A DNA stretch of 23,844 nucleotides from CAYMRB01 sp964392615 (lineage in GTDB: Bacteria; Planctomycetota; UBA8108), in the NCBI GenBank assembly GCA_964392615.1, contig CAYMRB010000108.1:1-23844 (forward strand), written 5' to 3'. The notes beneath the pieces were generated by a model. The model ran no database searches and was not told where the DNA came from. It saw only the letters and a program-made list of their open reading frames with translations. This document shows positions 6,441-15,400 of this stretch, piece by piece. The position numbers and the translations under genes were made by a program. Each line of letters starts with the position of its first letter. Within the stretch, counting starts at the first letter, position 1.

Positions 6441-7643
6441 ATGAACGACGCCATCGAGTACGAGTTTCTCACGCCGCAGCGAGTCGTGTTCGGACGCGGT
6501 CGACGCGATCGGATCGGTTCGCTCGTACAAGAGCTGGGTGGCACGCGCGCGTTCGTCGTCTGCGGCTCCCGAACGCTCGAGCGGCATGGCGGCCTGGGCG
6601 ACGTCATCGCGTCGCTGCAGGGCGCGGGGCTCGAGGCCGTGCGCCTGCCCGTCGTGTCGCGTGAGCCGGAGGTCGAGGACGTCGATCGCGCGACGGCGTT
6701 CCTGCGCGAACACGGCGCGACCGCGGGTGACGTCGTCGTCGCGGTCGGCGGGGGATCGGCGCTCGACCTCGCCAAGGCGGCCGGAGCGCTGGTGACGCAG
6801 ACGGCCGGCAGCGTCGTCGAGTGGCTCGAGGGGGTCGGCAGCGGCCGGCAGATCGAGCGCGACCCGCTGCCGCTCGTCGCCGTGCCGACGACGGGTGGGA
6901 CCGGCAGCGAGGTGACGAAGAACGCGGTCGTGTCGTCGTACGGTCCGCCGTTCAAGAAGAGCCTGCGCTCCGACCGCATGGTGCCCCGGCTCGTTCTCAT
7001 CGATCCGGAGCTCGCCGTTCACGTGTCGCAGTCCACGACCGCGCACACGGGCATGGACGCGATCACGCAGCTTGTCGAGAGCTACGTCTCGTGCCGCGCG
7101 AAGCCGGTGCCGCGGGCGCTGGCGCTTTCGGGGCTCGAGCTTGCGGCCGGTCCGCGCGGCGACGCCGGGGCGGCGGTCGTCGAGGCCGTGCGCGACGGCG
7201 GCTCGCTCGCTGCGCGTGAGTGCATGGCTCATGCGGCACTGCTGTCCGGCTGGGCGCTGGCGAACTCCGGGCTCGGGCTCGCTCACGGCGTCGCGGCGGC
7301 GCTCGGCGTGCACTGCCGCGTGCCGCACGGGTTGGCGTGTGCGGTGCTGCTGCCGGTCGCGCTGCGCGTCAACCGCGACGTCGCCATGGAGCCGCTGGCT
7401 CGCGTCGGCGAGGTCGTGACGGGGAAGTCCTGGTCGACGAGCGCTGCGGCGACCGATGCGGGGATTGAGCGCATCGAGGAGCTCTGCGCCGAGATCGGCA
7501 TTCCCCGACGCCTGAGCGAGATCGGCGTCGAGCTGGATGCGATTCCCGCGATCGTCACGAGCTCGCGCGGCAACAGCATGAGCGGCAATCCGCGGGAGCT
7601 GAGCGACGCCGAGCTCACAGCCGTTCTGGAGGGGATCGCGTGA
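6441..7643 (+). CDS. Iron-containing (group III) alcohol dehydrogenase
   Basis: The 400-residue product matches Fe-ADH family length and layout. These enzymes interconvert alcohols and aldehydes or ketones with NAD(P). The N-terminal Rossmann-like half shows VAVGGGSALDLAK (100-112) and PTTGGTGSEVT (149-159), both pyridine nucleotide-site signatures. The metal site of the C-terminal half has Asp206 (TGMDAITQ), His282 (GLAHG) and His296 (VPHG). The second ligand, usually His in DALTHAxE, is Gln210; I recall Gln here in a subset of the family, but metal identity may differ. The start ATG 6441 follows CCGGAG. The gene overlaps the next kinase gene by 4 nt (GTGA), which implies translational coupling. 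The substrate is unknown; the neighbouring PfkB kinase suggests a sugar-derived polyol, aldehyde or ketone. Confidence 0.92.
   Translation: MNDAIEYEFLTPQRVVFGRGRRDRIGSLVQELGGTRAFVVCGSRTLERHGGLGDVIASLQGAGLEAVRLPVVSREPEVEDVDRATAFLREHGATAGDVVVAVGGGSALDLAKAAGALVTQTAGSVVEWLEGVGSGRQIERDPLPLVAVPTTGGTGSEVTKNAVVSSYGPPFKKSLRSDRMVPRLVLIDPELAVHVSQSTTAHTGMDAITQLVESYVSCRAKPVPRALALSGLELAAGPRGDAGAAVVEAVRDGGSLAARECMAHAALLSGWALANSGLGLAHGVAAALGVHCRVPHGLACAVLLPVALRVNRDVAMEPLARVGEVVTGKSWSTSAAATDAGIERIEELCAEIGIPRRLSEIGVELDAIPAIVTSSRGNSMSGNPRELSDAELTAVLEGIA
7628..7634 (+). promoter_or_regulatory. Ribosome binding site inside the Fe-ADH gene for the PfkB kinase
   Basis: GGAGGGG lies 5 nt before GTG 7640, within the last codons of the dehydrogenase gene. 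It supports the GTG start and the 4-nt overlap. Confidence 0.7.
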
Positions 7644-8590
7644 TCCTGGCCGCCGGTCTCTCCCCTGCGTGGCAACAGGTCGTCGTGCTGGACGCCTACC
7701 GTGAGGGCGAGGTGAATCGGGCGCGCGAGGTCGTCTGGACGAGCGGCGGCAAGTCGCTCAACGCGGCCATCGCGGCGCACCATCTGGGCGGTGCGAGCGA
7801 GACGCGTGCGCTGACGGTCCTCGGAGGCCGGTACCGCGCCGCGATCGAGGACGACTTCGCCGACCTCGGCATCGAGCTGCGCGTCGTCGCGACCGCCACG
7901 CCGACGCGCGTCTGCACGACGATCGTCGAGAGATCGACATCGACCTCCGCGCTGCCGTGCATGGCCCGTGCGACGGAGCTCGTCGAGAACCAGGGCGCGC
8001 TGAATGCAGCGGAGCTCGAGGCGTTCGCGGACGCCTTCGCGGACGAGGGGGCCGGAGCCGAGATCGCGCTCCTGAGCGGTTCACTCCCGCGCGGTGCATC
8101 GCCGACGTACTACCTCGAGCTGCTCGAGCGCTTCGACGGACGGGCCGTGCTCGACGTCCGCGGCGAGGAGTTGCTTCGAGCGCTCGCGTCGCGGCCCTTT
8201 CTCGTCAAGCCGAACCGCGTGGAGCTCGGCTCGACGCTCGGGCGCGAGCTGAGGAGCGACGCCGAGGTCCTCGCCGCGATGGAGAGCCTCGTCGATTCGG
8301 GTGCGGACTGGGTCGTCGTCACACACGGCGGCGAGGACGTGCTCGTCGCGTCGCGTCGCGGTCGCTGGCGCCTGCCGCCGCCGCGGGTCGAGCCGGTCAG
8401 CTCCATCGGCTGTGGCGACTGCCTCAGCGGCGGCATCGCCTGGGCGCTGGATTGCGGCGCGGAGCCGCTCGATGCGGTGCGCACCGGCATGGCCGCTGCG
8501 GCCGACAACCTGACGAGGCCGACGATGGGCCGGCTCGATCCGGCGGCGGTCGAAGATCTTCGCGCGCGAATCGAGCCGACCCCTTGCTGA
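7640..8590 (+). CDS. PfkB-family sugar kinase (1-phosphofructokinase/tagatose-6-phosphate kinase-like)
   Basis: The 316-residue product matches the hexose-phosphate kinase branch of the PfkB (ribokinase) superfamily, which phosphorylates sugars or sugar phosphates with ATP. It opens with the strand ILAAGLSPAWQ (fructokinases often read 'TLNPAxD'). It then has the substrate-site GGKSLNAA (36-43), GSLPRG (147-152), KPNRVEL (190-196) and the ATP/anion-hole motif SIGCGDCLSGG (255-265) with catalytic base Asp260. The usual GAGD reads GCGD. The start is GTG 7640, overlapping the dehydrogenase stop, so it is translated in step with it. Exact substrate cannot be told from sequence. Confidence 0.9.
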   Translation: MILAAGLSPAWQQVVVLDAYREGEVNRAREVVWTSGGKSLNAAIAAHHLGGASETRALTVLGGRYRAAIEDDFADLGIELRVVATATPTRVCTTIVERSTSTSALPCMARATELVENQGALNAAELEAFADAFADEGAGAEIALLSGSLPRGASPTYYLELLERFDGRAVLDVRGEELLRALASRPFLVKPNRVELGSTLGRELRSDAEVLAAMESLVDSGADWVVVTHGGEDVLVASRRGRWRLPPPRVEPVSSIGCGDCLSGGIAWALDCGAEPLDAVRTGMAAAADNLTRPTMGRLDPAAVEDLRARIEPTPC

Positions 8591-8591
8591 G

Positions 8592-8616
8592 CTGCCCGAA
8601 CTAGCAGCCCGGGCAG
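8592..8616. terminator. Hairpin at a convergent gene junction
   Basis: CTGCCCG (8592-8598) and CGGGCAG (8610-8616) are perfect complements around an 11-nt loop. The hairpin lies just after the PfkB stop and overlaps the last codons of the minus-strand dockerin gene, so it could serve both strands. There is no T-run. Confidence 0.35.
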
Positions 8617-9584
8617 ATGCTCGGACAGGCTTCGATCCAGACGCACGACCGGCCGAGATGGTGCGGCGGTCCACCGCTGAAGAGCCAGCCGAGAGCGGCG
8701 ATCGCGTCCGACAGATCCACGCTGCGCTGTCCGCGCCAGCTCAGCAGCCGGATGTTCGACGGGTGCGCCGCAGCTCCGTCGCCGCACGGCAGCCGCGCCG
8801 GACGACCGTTGAAGAGGTGGCCGAGGAGGCAGATCGGATCGCCGATATCGACGACGCCGTCGCCGTTGCAGTCGCCTGGCACCATGTTCGGGCAGCCCGT
8901 CGCGCACGCTGTCAGCGGGTAGGCCGCGCAGCCGAGGCCGCCGCTCGTCGTGCCGCACTGGTAGGGCCCCGGAGCGGGTGGCGGCGGGCCGCCGGTCCGG
9001 CAGAACGCGAGAAGGAAGACCATGTCGGCGAGATTGATGGACAGGTCGCCGTTCGCGTCGGCCGCGTCTCGACAGTTGAACGGCGGCGAGATGGTGCCGG
9101 AGAGAATGGGCTGCAGCATCAACGCATCCGCGACGTTCACGCAGCCATCGCCGTTGATGTCGCCACGCTTGTACACGACGTTTGTCGGCGAGGCATCGCA
9201 CGCCGTCGGCGGATAGCCGGGACAGCCGAGCGGGTCCGCGGTCGGATCGGCGCCGCAGCGCAGCGGTCCGGGAGCGGGCGGTGGCGTGCCACCGATCAGC
9301 GTGTACGACAGGATGAACACCATGTCGGCGGCGTCGAAGCTCCCCGTGTCGTTCGCGTCGAGCGCGTCGTCGCAGCTGCAGGGGAGCGTGTAGCCCGGTA
9401 CGAAGAGGGACTGTCCGAGCTCGTATCCGTCGACCGCCGACACGAAGCCGTTGCAGTTTACATCGCCGCGGCGGAAGCGGCTCTGCGCATTGAGTGGTGC
9501 AGCCGTCTGCAGCGCGACGAGTGCGACGCCGGCGATCCGCCAGCCGGCGAGCCTCCGGAGGAGAGACGTGTGACCCCGTTCCAT
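8601..9584 (-). CDS. Secreted protein with three dockerin/EF-hand-like repeat pairs
   Basis: The 327-residue product has an N-terminal signal peptide (to about residue 34, ending LNAQ) and then almost only repeats. Each unit is a pair of Ca-binding loops with helices, as in type I dockerins: RGDVNCNGFVSAVDG with LDANDTGSFDAADM, RGDINGDGCVNVADA with DANGDLSINLADM, and PGDCNGDGVVDIGD with a degenerate last loop. Units are joined by a Pro/Cys-rich linker (GGTPPPAPGPLRCG, GGPPPPAPGPYQCG). The last loop reads LLSWRGQRSVDLSD, having lost the D/N/D calcium ligands. The C-terminal end (LGRSCVWIEAC) resembles the end of the CotH protein in this window (LGTSCVRFEGC). A ribosome binding site GGGAGG precedes ATG. 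There is no catalytic domain. Likely role: protein-protein binding outside the cell; the partner is unknown. Confidence 0.85.
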   Translation of the reverse strand: MERGHTSLLRRLAGWRIAGVALVALQTAAPLNAQSRFRRGDVNCNGFVSAVDGYELGQSLFVPGYTLPCSCDDALDANDTGSFDAADMVFILSYTLIGGTPPPAPGPLRCGADPTADPLGCPGYPPTACDASPTNVVYKRGDINGDGCVNVADALMLQPILSGTISPPFNCRDAADANGDLSINLADMVFLLAFCRTGGPPPPAPGPYQCGTTSGGLGCAAYPLTACATGCPNMVPGDCNGDGVVDIGDPICLLGHLFNGRPARLPCGDGAAAHPSNIRLLSWRGQRSVDLSDAIAALGWLFSGGPPHHLGRSCVWIEACPSICPGC

Positions 9585-9888
9585 GAGAACCTCCCTGGGA
9601 CCTCGGCGGAGGCGAGCTGACGACGAGGCGACGCAGCCGTGACGCGCGACGGTGGCCAGGCATCGGCGTCGGGGCCACGATTCCCCGTGAATCGACCCGT
9701 TCTCCGCAAGTAGAGGACTCAGCCTCGACGTTCGCTCGCGATGTTAGGGGTCAAGTCGCGATCTGTCGCGTTTCGTTTCGGGTTCAGCGCGAAGCTCGCA
9801 GTCGCTCTCCGGTCGAGTCCAGGAGGCGCTGTCCGGCGTGGGCGTGGCGCGGTCGTCGCTCTCGCCGCTCGCGTTCAGAATGGCCGTA
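9585..9888. other. 304-nt intergenic region
   Basis: This lies upstream of the minus-strand dockerin gene and downstream of the PIG-L gene. It holds the dockerin ribosome binding site at its left edge. I see no convincing promoter hexamers, hairpin or coding frame; a short plus-strand frame at 9741-9926 lacks codon bias and homology. Confidence 0.4.
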
Positions 9889-10743
9889 TCAGGAACGTCC
9901 CAGCCTCGCCTCGAGCTTCGCCTTGACGTCCGCGCGGAAGCGGTCGACCGCGCTCAGCGTCAGGTCGACGATGTCGGCCGACTCGCGCACGACCGAGGTC
10001 AGATCGATCGCGTAGGCCATGAGCTCGGCCTCGTCGACGCCGTGCGAGTCGAAGTACGTCGCATTCGCGCGCCAGCGGCCGGCGGTCGCGAGGTCGTATC
10101 GCTTGCCGCCGGAGATTTGCGAGTCGAACAGGCCGACGAGCGACGCGGACAGATTCTGCCGCGCGCTGACGTCCAACCCGATCTTCTCGTCGTCACCGAG
10201 CCAATCGAGATTGCGCCACACTTCGCAGCCGTACACCTTCTCCGGCCGATCGGCGGTCGGCATGTCGCGCAGCGCTTCGAGCGTCGCGATGAGCACGCCG
10301 ATATGGGTCGGATGCTTGTCGGCCGGATTGTGCGTGTAGACGACCTCGGGACGCGCGACCGCGAGGATCTTGGCGATGTCCTCGGTCATTCCGCGTTCGT
10401 TCGGGTCCTTGGCCGCCGAGCTCGTCCAGTCGAGCTGCGCGACCATCGAGAACTGGCCGAGGCATGCCGCCTTGCGCTGCTCGTCACGGCGGACTTCGAT
10501 CATGTCCTCGTCCGTGCAGTCCGCGTAGATCCCCGTGCGCGAGCTGCCGGCGCCATTCGTGCAAGTGATGCCGCCGAACCAGCGATTGCTGCGTCCATAG
10601 CAGACCGCGATGCCGTGATACGCCATGATCTCGAGATCGTCTTGGTGCGCTCCGATCGCGAGGTGCGTCGTGCGGGCGATGGCGTCGGCTGCGGGCTTGC
10701 CGTCGGGAATGTACAGGTCGGCGCTGTCGTTGTGGAACTGCAT
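9889..10743 (-). CDS. PIG-L (LmbE-like) family deacetylase
   Basis: The 284-residue product matches the PIG-L/LmbE zinc-dependent N-acetylglucosamine deacetylase superfamily (MshB, BshB, GlcNAc-PI deacetylase). The first zinc motif, usually AHPDDxE, is AHQDDLE (residues 32-38) with His33, Asp35, Asp36 and Glu38 present and Pro replaced by Gln. The second, THNPADKHPTH (137-147), supplies the other His ligand and the typical NPxDxHxxH signature. There is no signal peptide. It lies 54 nt downstream of the ROK-like gene on the same strand, so the two probably form one transcript. The substrate is inferred to be an N-acetylated amino sugar or glycoconjugate. The start is clear from the family-like N-terminus, although the nearest purine stretch (GAAGG) is unusually close to ATG. 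Confidence 0.88.
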   Translation of the reverse strand: MQFHNDSADLYIPDGKPAADAIARTTHLAIGAHQDDLEIMAYHGIAVCYGRSNRWFGGITCTNGAGSSRTGIYADCTDEDMIEVRRDEQRKAACLGQFSMVAQLDWTSSAAKDPNERGMTEDIAKILAVARPEVVYTHNPADKHPTHIGVLIATLEALRDMPTADRPEKVYGCEVWRNLDWLGDDEKIGLDVSARQNLSASLVGLFDSQISGGKRYDLATAGRWRANATYFDSHGVDEAELMAYAIDLTSVVRESADIVDLTLSAVDRFRADVKAKLEARLGRS

Positions 10744-10797
10744 GCCTTCAGGATCTAGTGTCGAGTTGCATGAATCATGGTGCCTTCATGAACTCCG

Positions 10798-12204
10798 TCA
10801 CTTGGCGATTTCGGGGAGGCTCGCGGCGGCGACCGCCTGACCGACGCGGCGGCTCTTCTCGTCCGGAACGTGAAGCTCGATGCCGGCCGCTTCCTCCGGG
10901 AACTCCGTTGCGAGTACGTGGCGAGCGCGTTCGAGAATGACCTCGCCGCCGGCGCCCGATGTCACGCGGCCGAGGATGAGCAGGTTCGAGTAGTCGTAGA
11001 ACTCGCGGTAGTACGGGATCGTGTAGCCGAGGTAGACGCCGATCGTCGCGAACACCTTCAGCGCTGCGTCGTCGCCATCGTTCGCCTTGGCCTGAACGAT
11101 CTTCAGGCGCTCTGGCAGCAGGAGATCGTCCGGGAACGAGATGCCGGCCGCCGGGGCGAGCTTGTTGACGGCCTGCTGCGAGAAGTGCATCGCGCCGACG
11201 CCGTTGTCGCCCGACCACTCGTCCGCGGGCGAGGTCGGATTCATGTCGACCGGACAGAACGCGAGCTCGTTCAGGCAGCCCGTGATCGCCCCCTGCGGAT
11301 CGAGGTACCCGACGGCCTCGCTCGAGCCCATCGCGATACCGAGCATGGCGTTCTTGCCGAGCGACATCGCGCCGGCGAGCGCGGTGACGTCCCCGTCGTT
11401 GGCGACCTCGAAGGGCACCTTCCACTGCTCCCTCATGCGGAGGAACATCGGCTTCGCCCGCCCTTCGAAGTCCTCGGGGGACAGCGAGCGGAACAGCGAG
11501 GCGACCATGACCTGGTTGTCGATGTAGATCCCCGCGGAGCTGCCGCCGATCGCGTCGACGCGCGGCATGTGGGAGGCGGCCTCGCGGAGCCCGCTATCGA
11601 TCCGCGAGTAGTGGTACTCGAGGTCCGCCTGCGTTGTCGGATTCCACGGGATCTCGGTCGCGAACTTGCACTCGCCGTCGACGACCGCGGCGAGCTTGTA
11701 GTCGCTCGCGCCGAGGTCGAAGCCGATCCGGCAGCCGTCGAGGTGGCCGCCGATGCTCGAGCTCATCGTCTTCTCGGCGGGCATCTCGTCTGCCGCGACG
11801 GAGACGACCTCCATGTCGTGACCGTAGGCTCGCTGAGCGATCAGGTCGACGTCGAATGCGCGGGCGCCCTGCGGCGAGTACTCCTCGCGCAGTCGCGAGG
11901 CGATCCAGTCCGGGCCCGCGATCCACACCTTCCAGCCGCCGCGCGACCACAGCAGGAACTTCACGACGCGCTCGACGTAGCGGTACGTGTCGTCATCGTG
12001 CGAACCCGCGGGCAGCACCTCGAGGTCAAGCCGCGACACGAGGCCCTGGTTGCGCTCCAGAGCGATCGACAGCGGCTCCCGATTCGGCGCGTCGGCGACG
12101 GCGCGCCGGTAGTTGCGGTTCGCGAGGACGGCCGGTCGGAATCCCGGGTCGAGTTCCGGTCGGATGGTCGGGGAAACGTCCAGAAGAGACTTGTCGGCGG
12201 GCAT
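10798..12204 (-). CDS. ROK-like sugar kinase with N-terminal extension
   Basis: The 468-residue product has an unrecognised N-terminal part (about 1-155) followed by an ASKHA/ROK-like kinase domain. Visible are the phosphate-1 motif IGFDLGASDYK (160-170), GGSSAGIYID (220-229), the catalytic-region ANDGDVTAL (268-276) with Asp270 as probable base, and the phosphate-2-like GIAMGSSEAVGYLD (289-302). Adenosine-loop-like Gly residues occur near LGRVTSGAGGE (411-421). The zinc-binding CxCGxxGC motif of classical ROK proteins is absent, and the protein is longer than the usual 300 residues. ATG 12204 is preferred; an in-frame GTG at 12228 adds only 8 residues, and neither has a clear Shine-Dalgarno site. 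It is first in a two-gene unit with the PIG-L deacetylase, which suggests amino-sugar phosphorylation. Confidence 0.8.
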   Translation of the reverse strand: MPADKSLLDVSPTIRPELDPGFRPAVLANRNYRRAVADAPNREPLSIALERNQGLVSRLDLEVLPAGSHDDDTYRYVERVVKFLLWSRGGWKVWIAGPDWIASRLREEYSPQGARAFDVDLIAQRAYGHDMEVVSVAADEMPAEKTMSSSIGGHLDGCRIGFDLGASDYKLAAVVDGECKFATEIPWNPTTQADLEYHYSRIDSGLREAASHMPRVDAIGGSSAGIYIDNQVMVASLFRSLSPEDFEGRAKPMFLRMREQWKVPFEVANDGDVTALAGAMSLGKNAMLGIAMGSSEAVGYLDPQGAITGCLNELAFCPVDMNPTSPADEWSGDNGVGAMHFSQQAVNKLAPAAGISFPDDLLLPERLKIVQAKANDGDDAALKVFATIGVYLGYTIPYYREFYDYSNLLILGRVTSGAGGEVILERARHVLATEFPEEAAGIELHVPDEKSRRVGQAVAAASLPEIAK

Positions 12205-12341
12205 AGCTTGCGGTTCGGGTCGGCGCACGCAAGTGCGATTGGACAGGGAATCCGATCGGCCAGGGGTGCGGCCGACCGAGGAGTGGACGCCGGATCTCGG
12301 TTCTTACGTCACGAGCGGCGAATTGTCCAGGGGTTCCGAGG

Positions 12342-12370
12342 TTGATCGGACTGCCGGTGTGTCAGACAAT
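12342..12370 (+). promoter_or_regulatory. Possible promoter for the CotH/lamin-tail gene
   Basis: TTGATC (12342-12347) and GACAAT (12365-12370) are 4/6 matches to the -35 and -10 consensus with a 17-nt spacer, placing a start near 12377 and a leader of about 29 nt. The divergent ROK promoter must lie in the same 201-nt region, but I cannot place it. Confidence 0.35.
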
Positions 12371-12405
12371 CGAGCGTGGCGTCGAAATACTTGATCGGAG
12401 ACGGG

Positions 12406-15400
12406 ATGCTCAGTGCGCGAAAACAGCGGGTTTGTTGGGGTGTCGGTGTCGTCTGTTCGCTCGTCCTGTGTGCGTACAGCACCGCTCAGGACGTCGTCAT
12501 CAACGAGATTCACTACGATCCGCCGGACCGGACGCATCCGGAGGAGTTCATCGAGCTCTACAACGCCGGCGCCGGGAGCGTCGGCCTGTCCGGAGCCTAC
12601 TTCTCGAGCGGCGTCTCGTTCGCGTTTCCTGACGGCGCGGCGATCGGCCCCGACCAGTACCTGATCATCGCAGAGGATCCGGACGCCTTCGAGGCGCGTT
12701 TCGGCTTCGCGGCCGACTACGGGCCGTGGGTCGGCCAGCTCGCCGGTGACGGCGAGGAGGTCATCCTGCGCGATGCGGCCGGCAATCTGCTCGATCGCGT
12801 CGACTACGCGGTTCGTTTCCCGTGGCCGCTGGCCTCGGGCGGGCGGGGCAGCTCCATGGAGCTGATCCACCCGGCGCTCGACAACGACCTCGGCGGCAGT
12901 TGGCGCGCGTCCGGGTACTCGTCGGCCGAGCCGGTCCCGCCGACGTACTTCCTCGCGCCTTCGGCGACCGGCTGGCACTATCGTCGCGGCACGTCGAACG
13001 CGTCGAGCCCGACGAGTGCGTGGCGGCAGCCCGGCTTCGGCGAGGACGGCACGTGGCGGGTCGGTCGGACCCCGATCGGCTACGGCGACGGCGACGACAA
13101 CACCGTGCTCGACGACATGTCCGGATCGTATTCGAGCGTCTACCTCCGTCGCACGTTCACGGTCGATGACGCCGACGCGCTGCCGCGGACGATCCGGCTG
13201 CGCGTCTACGTCGATGACGGGTGCGTCGTATGGATCAACGGCCAGGAAGCCGCACGACTCCACGTCGACGGCGGCGAGCTCGCGTTCGACGACTTCGGCC
13301 AGAACCACGAAGCCGCGTGGGACGAGGTCGAGATCGACCCGGACGATTTCCTCGTCGACGGCGAGAACTTGATCGCGATTCACGCGCTCAATCAGTCGAG
13401 GACGTCGAGCGACTTCTCGATCGACGCCGCGATCCTGATTCCCGGCACCGACGCCGACGACTTCGCCGAACCGTCGCCGGGCCTGGAGAACACGATCTTC
13501 GCGGCGAACGCAGCGCCGCAGATCCGGCAGGTCATGCACGGTCCTCGGCAGCCCCCGACGGGGCAGGACTTCGCCGTCACCGCGAAGGTGACCGATCCGG
13601 ACGGCGTCCTCGCGGTGGAGCTGCACTACCAGACGGTGGCGCCCGGCGATTACGTGCCGGCCTACCTGCCGCTGGCGCACAGCGTGCTCCTCTCGGATCC
13701 CGACCGTGACGCCGACGCGAATCCGGACTTCGAGAATCCCGCGAACTGGACGACGCTCGTGATGGTCGACGACGGCAGCGACGTCGACGCGACGGCGGGT
13801 GACTCGATCTTCAGCGTGCGCATCCCGGGTCAGGAGAACCGGACCCTGGTGCGCTATCGAATCACGGTCACTGACGCACTGGGAGAATCGGTGCGGGTGC
13901 CGTATGCGGACGACCGATCGCTCAACTTCGGCGCGTTCGTCTACGACGGCGTGCCGGCGTACACCGTGACGACGCGCACCGTCCAGCCGGCCGGTGTGCC
14001 GTACACGTACGGCGAGTCGGTGATGGGTTCGCTACCCACGTACCACCTGATTACGCGAGCGGGAGACCTGTCGACGTGTATCGCGTACGACGGCTCGTTC
14101 CGCATTCCGAAGTCGAACGAGGGTGCGCGCGACCGCTTCAACTGGGAGGGAGCGTTCGTCTACGACGGCCAGGTGTACGACCACGTGCGCTACCGTCTGC
14201 GCCAGGCGAACGACCGCTACGGCGGCTCGGGCAAGCGCTCGATGCGTTTCCGGTTCAACAAGGGGCGCTATCTCGTAGCGCGCGATTCATTCGGGCGGCG
14301 CTATCCGAATCCGTGGCGCACGCTGAATACGGGCAAGCTCTTCGACAACAAGCGCGTCGGCAATTTCGGGCTCACCGAAAAGCTCAACAACGTGATGTGG
14401 AACATGGTCGGCGTGCCGTCGCCGTGGATGCACCACTTCCACCTGCGTGTCATCGACGACGACGACGAGGCGCCCGGCGGCACGAACGGGCAGTACTTCG
14501 GCGATTTCTGGGGGCTGTTCCTCGCGACGGAAGACTACGACACGCGCTTCCTCGACACGCACGACCTCGAGGATGGCAACCTGTACAAGCTCAAGGACGG
14601 CATCTTCGACGGCACGCGAGTGCGGCGTCACCAGGGCGCCGATTCGGTCACGTCTGACGTCGACTTCCAGAACATCCGCAACAACCTGCGGCCTGAGCGT
14701 CCGGACTCGTGGCTCCACACGTACGTCAACTACGACCGGTGGTACTACTACCACGCGATCGTCGAGGGCGTGCGGCATTACGATTTCCGTCCTGCCGACT
14801 CGCACATGAAGAACCGCGCGTGGTACTTCGAGCTCGCCGGGACCACGAGCCCGTGGGGACGCGTGTGGACGCTGCCACACGACTCCGACGCGAGCTGGGG
14901 GCCGAACTGGAACTCCGGCATCGACTACTCGAAGAACGCGATCTTCGGCGGCGCCGGAAAGCCCGCCTTCAAGCGCGACTATCGCAGCGCGGTTCGCGAA
15001 GTGCGCGACCTGCTGTGGACCGAGGAGGCGCTCTACGACCTGATCGACGATCTCGCCGAATCGATCGCTCCGTTCGTGCGCGCCGACCGCGATCGCTGGC
15101 GGAACGCTCCGTCCGCAGCGGGCAGTCAGGACTTCGGCACGATGGAAGCGAAGGTCCGGGACATGAAGCGCTTCGCGTTCGTCGGCTGGTCTGGCAGCAC
15201 CGGGCCGACCGTGCCGGCGGGCGGTCGGGCGCAGCACTTGGACAACCTGACGAACGCCGAGGGCGACCGGACGAGCATTCCGGCCACGCCGCTCGTCGGG
15301 TACCCCGGACCGCCGGGCTTTCCGGTCGACCAATTGGTGTTCGTCAACACGCGATTCGACGACCCGCAGGGCGCTCATACGTTTGGCGCGCAGGAGTGGC

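Noticed and set aside
9741..9926. Small plus-strand frame between the dockerin and PIG-L genes
   Set aside because: No codon bias, no ribosome binding site, and it overlaps the PIG-L gene end antisense.
12205..12228. GTG 12228 as start of the ROK-like gene
   Set aside because: It adds only 8 residues and has no better ribosome binding site than ATG 12204; kept as an alternative.
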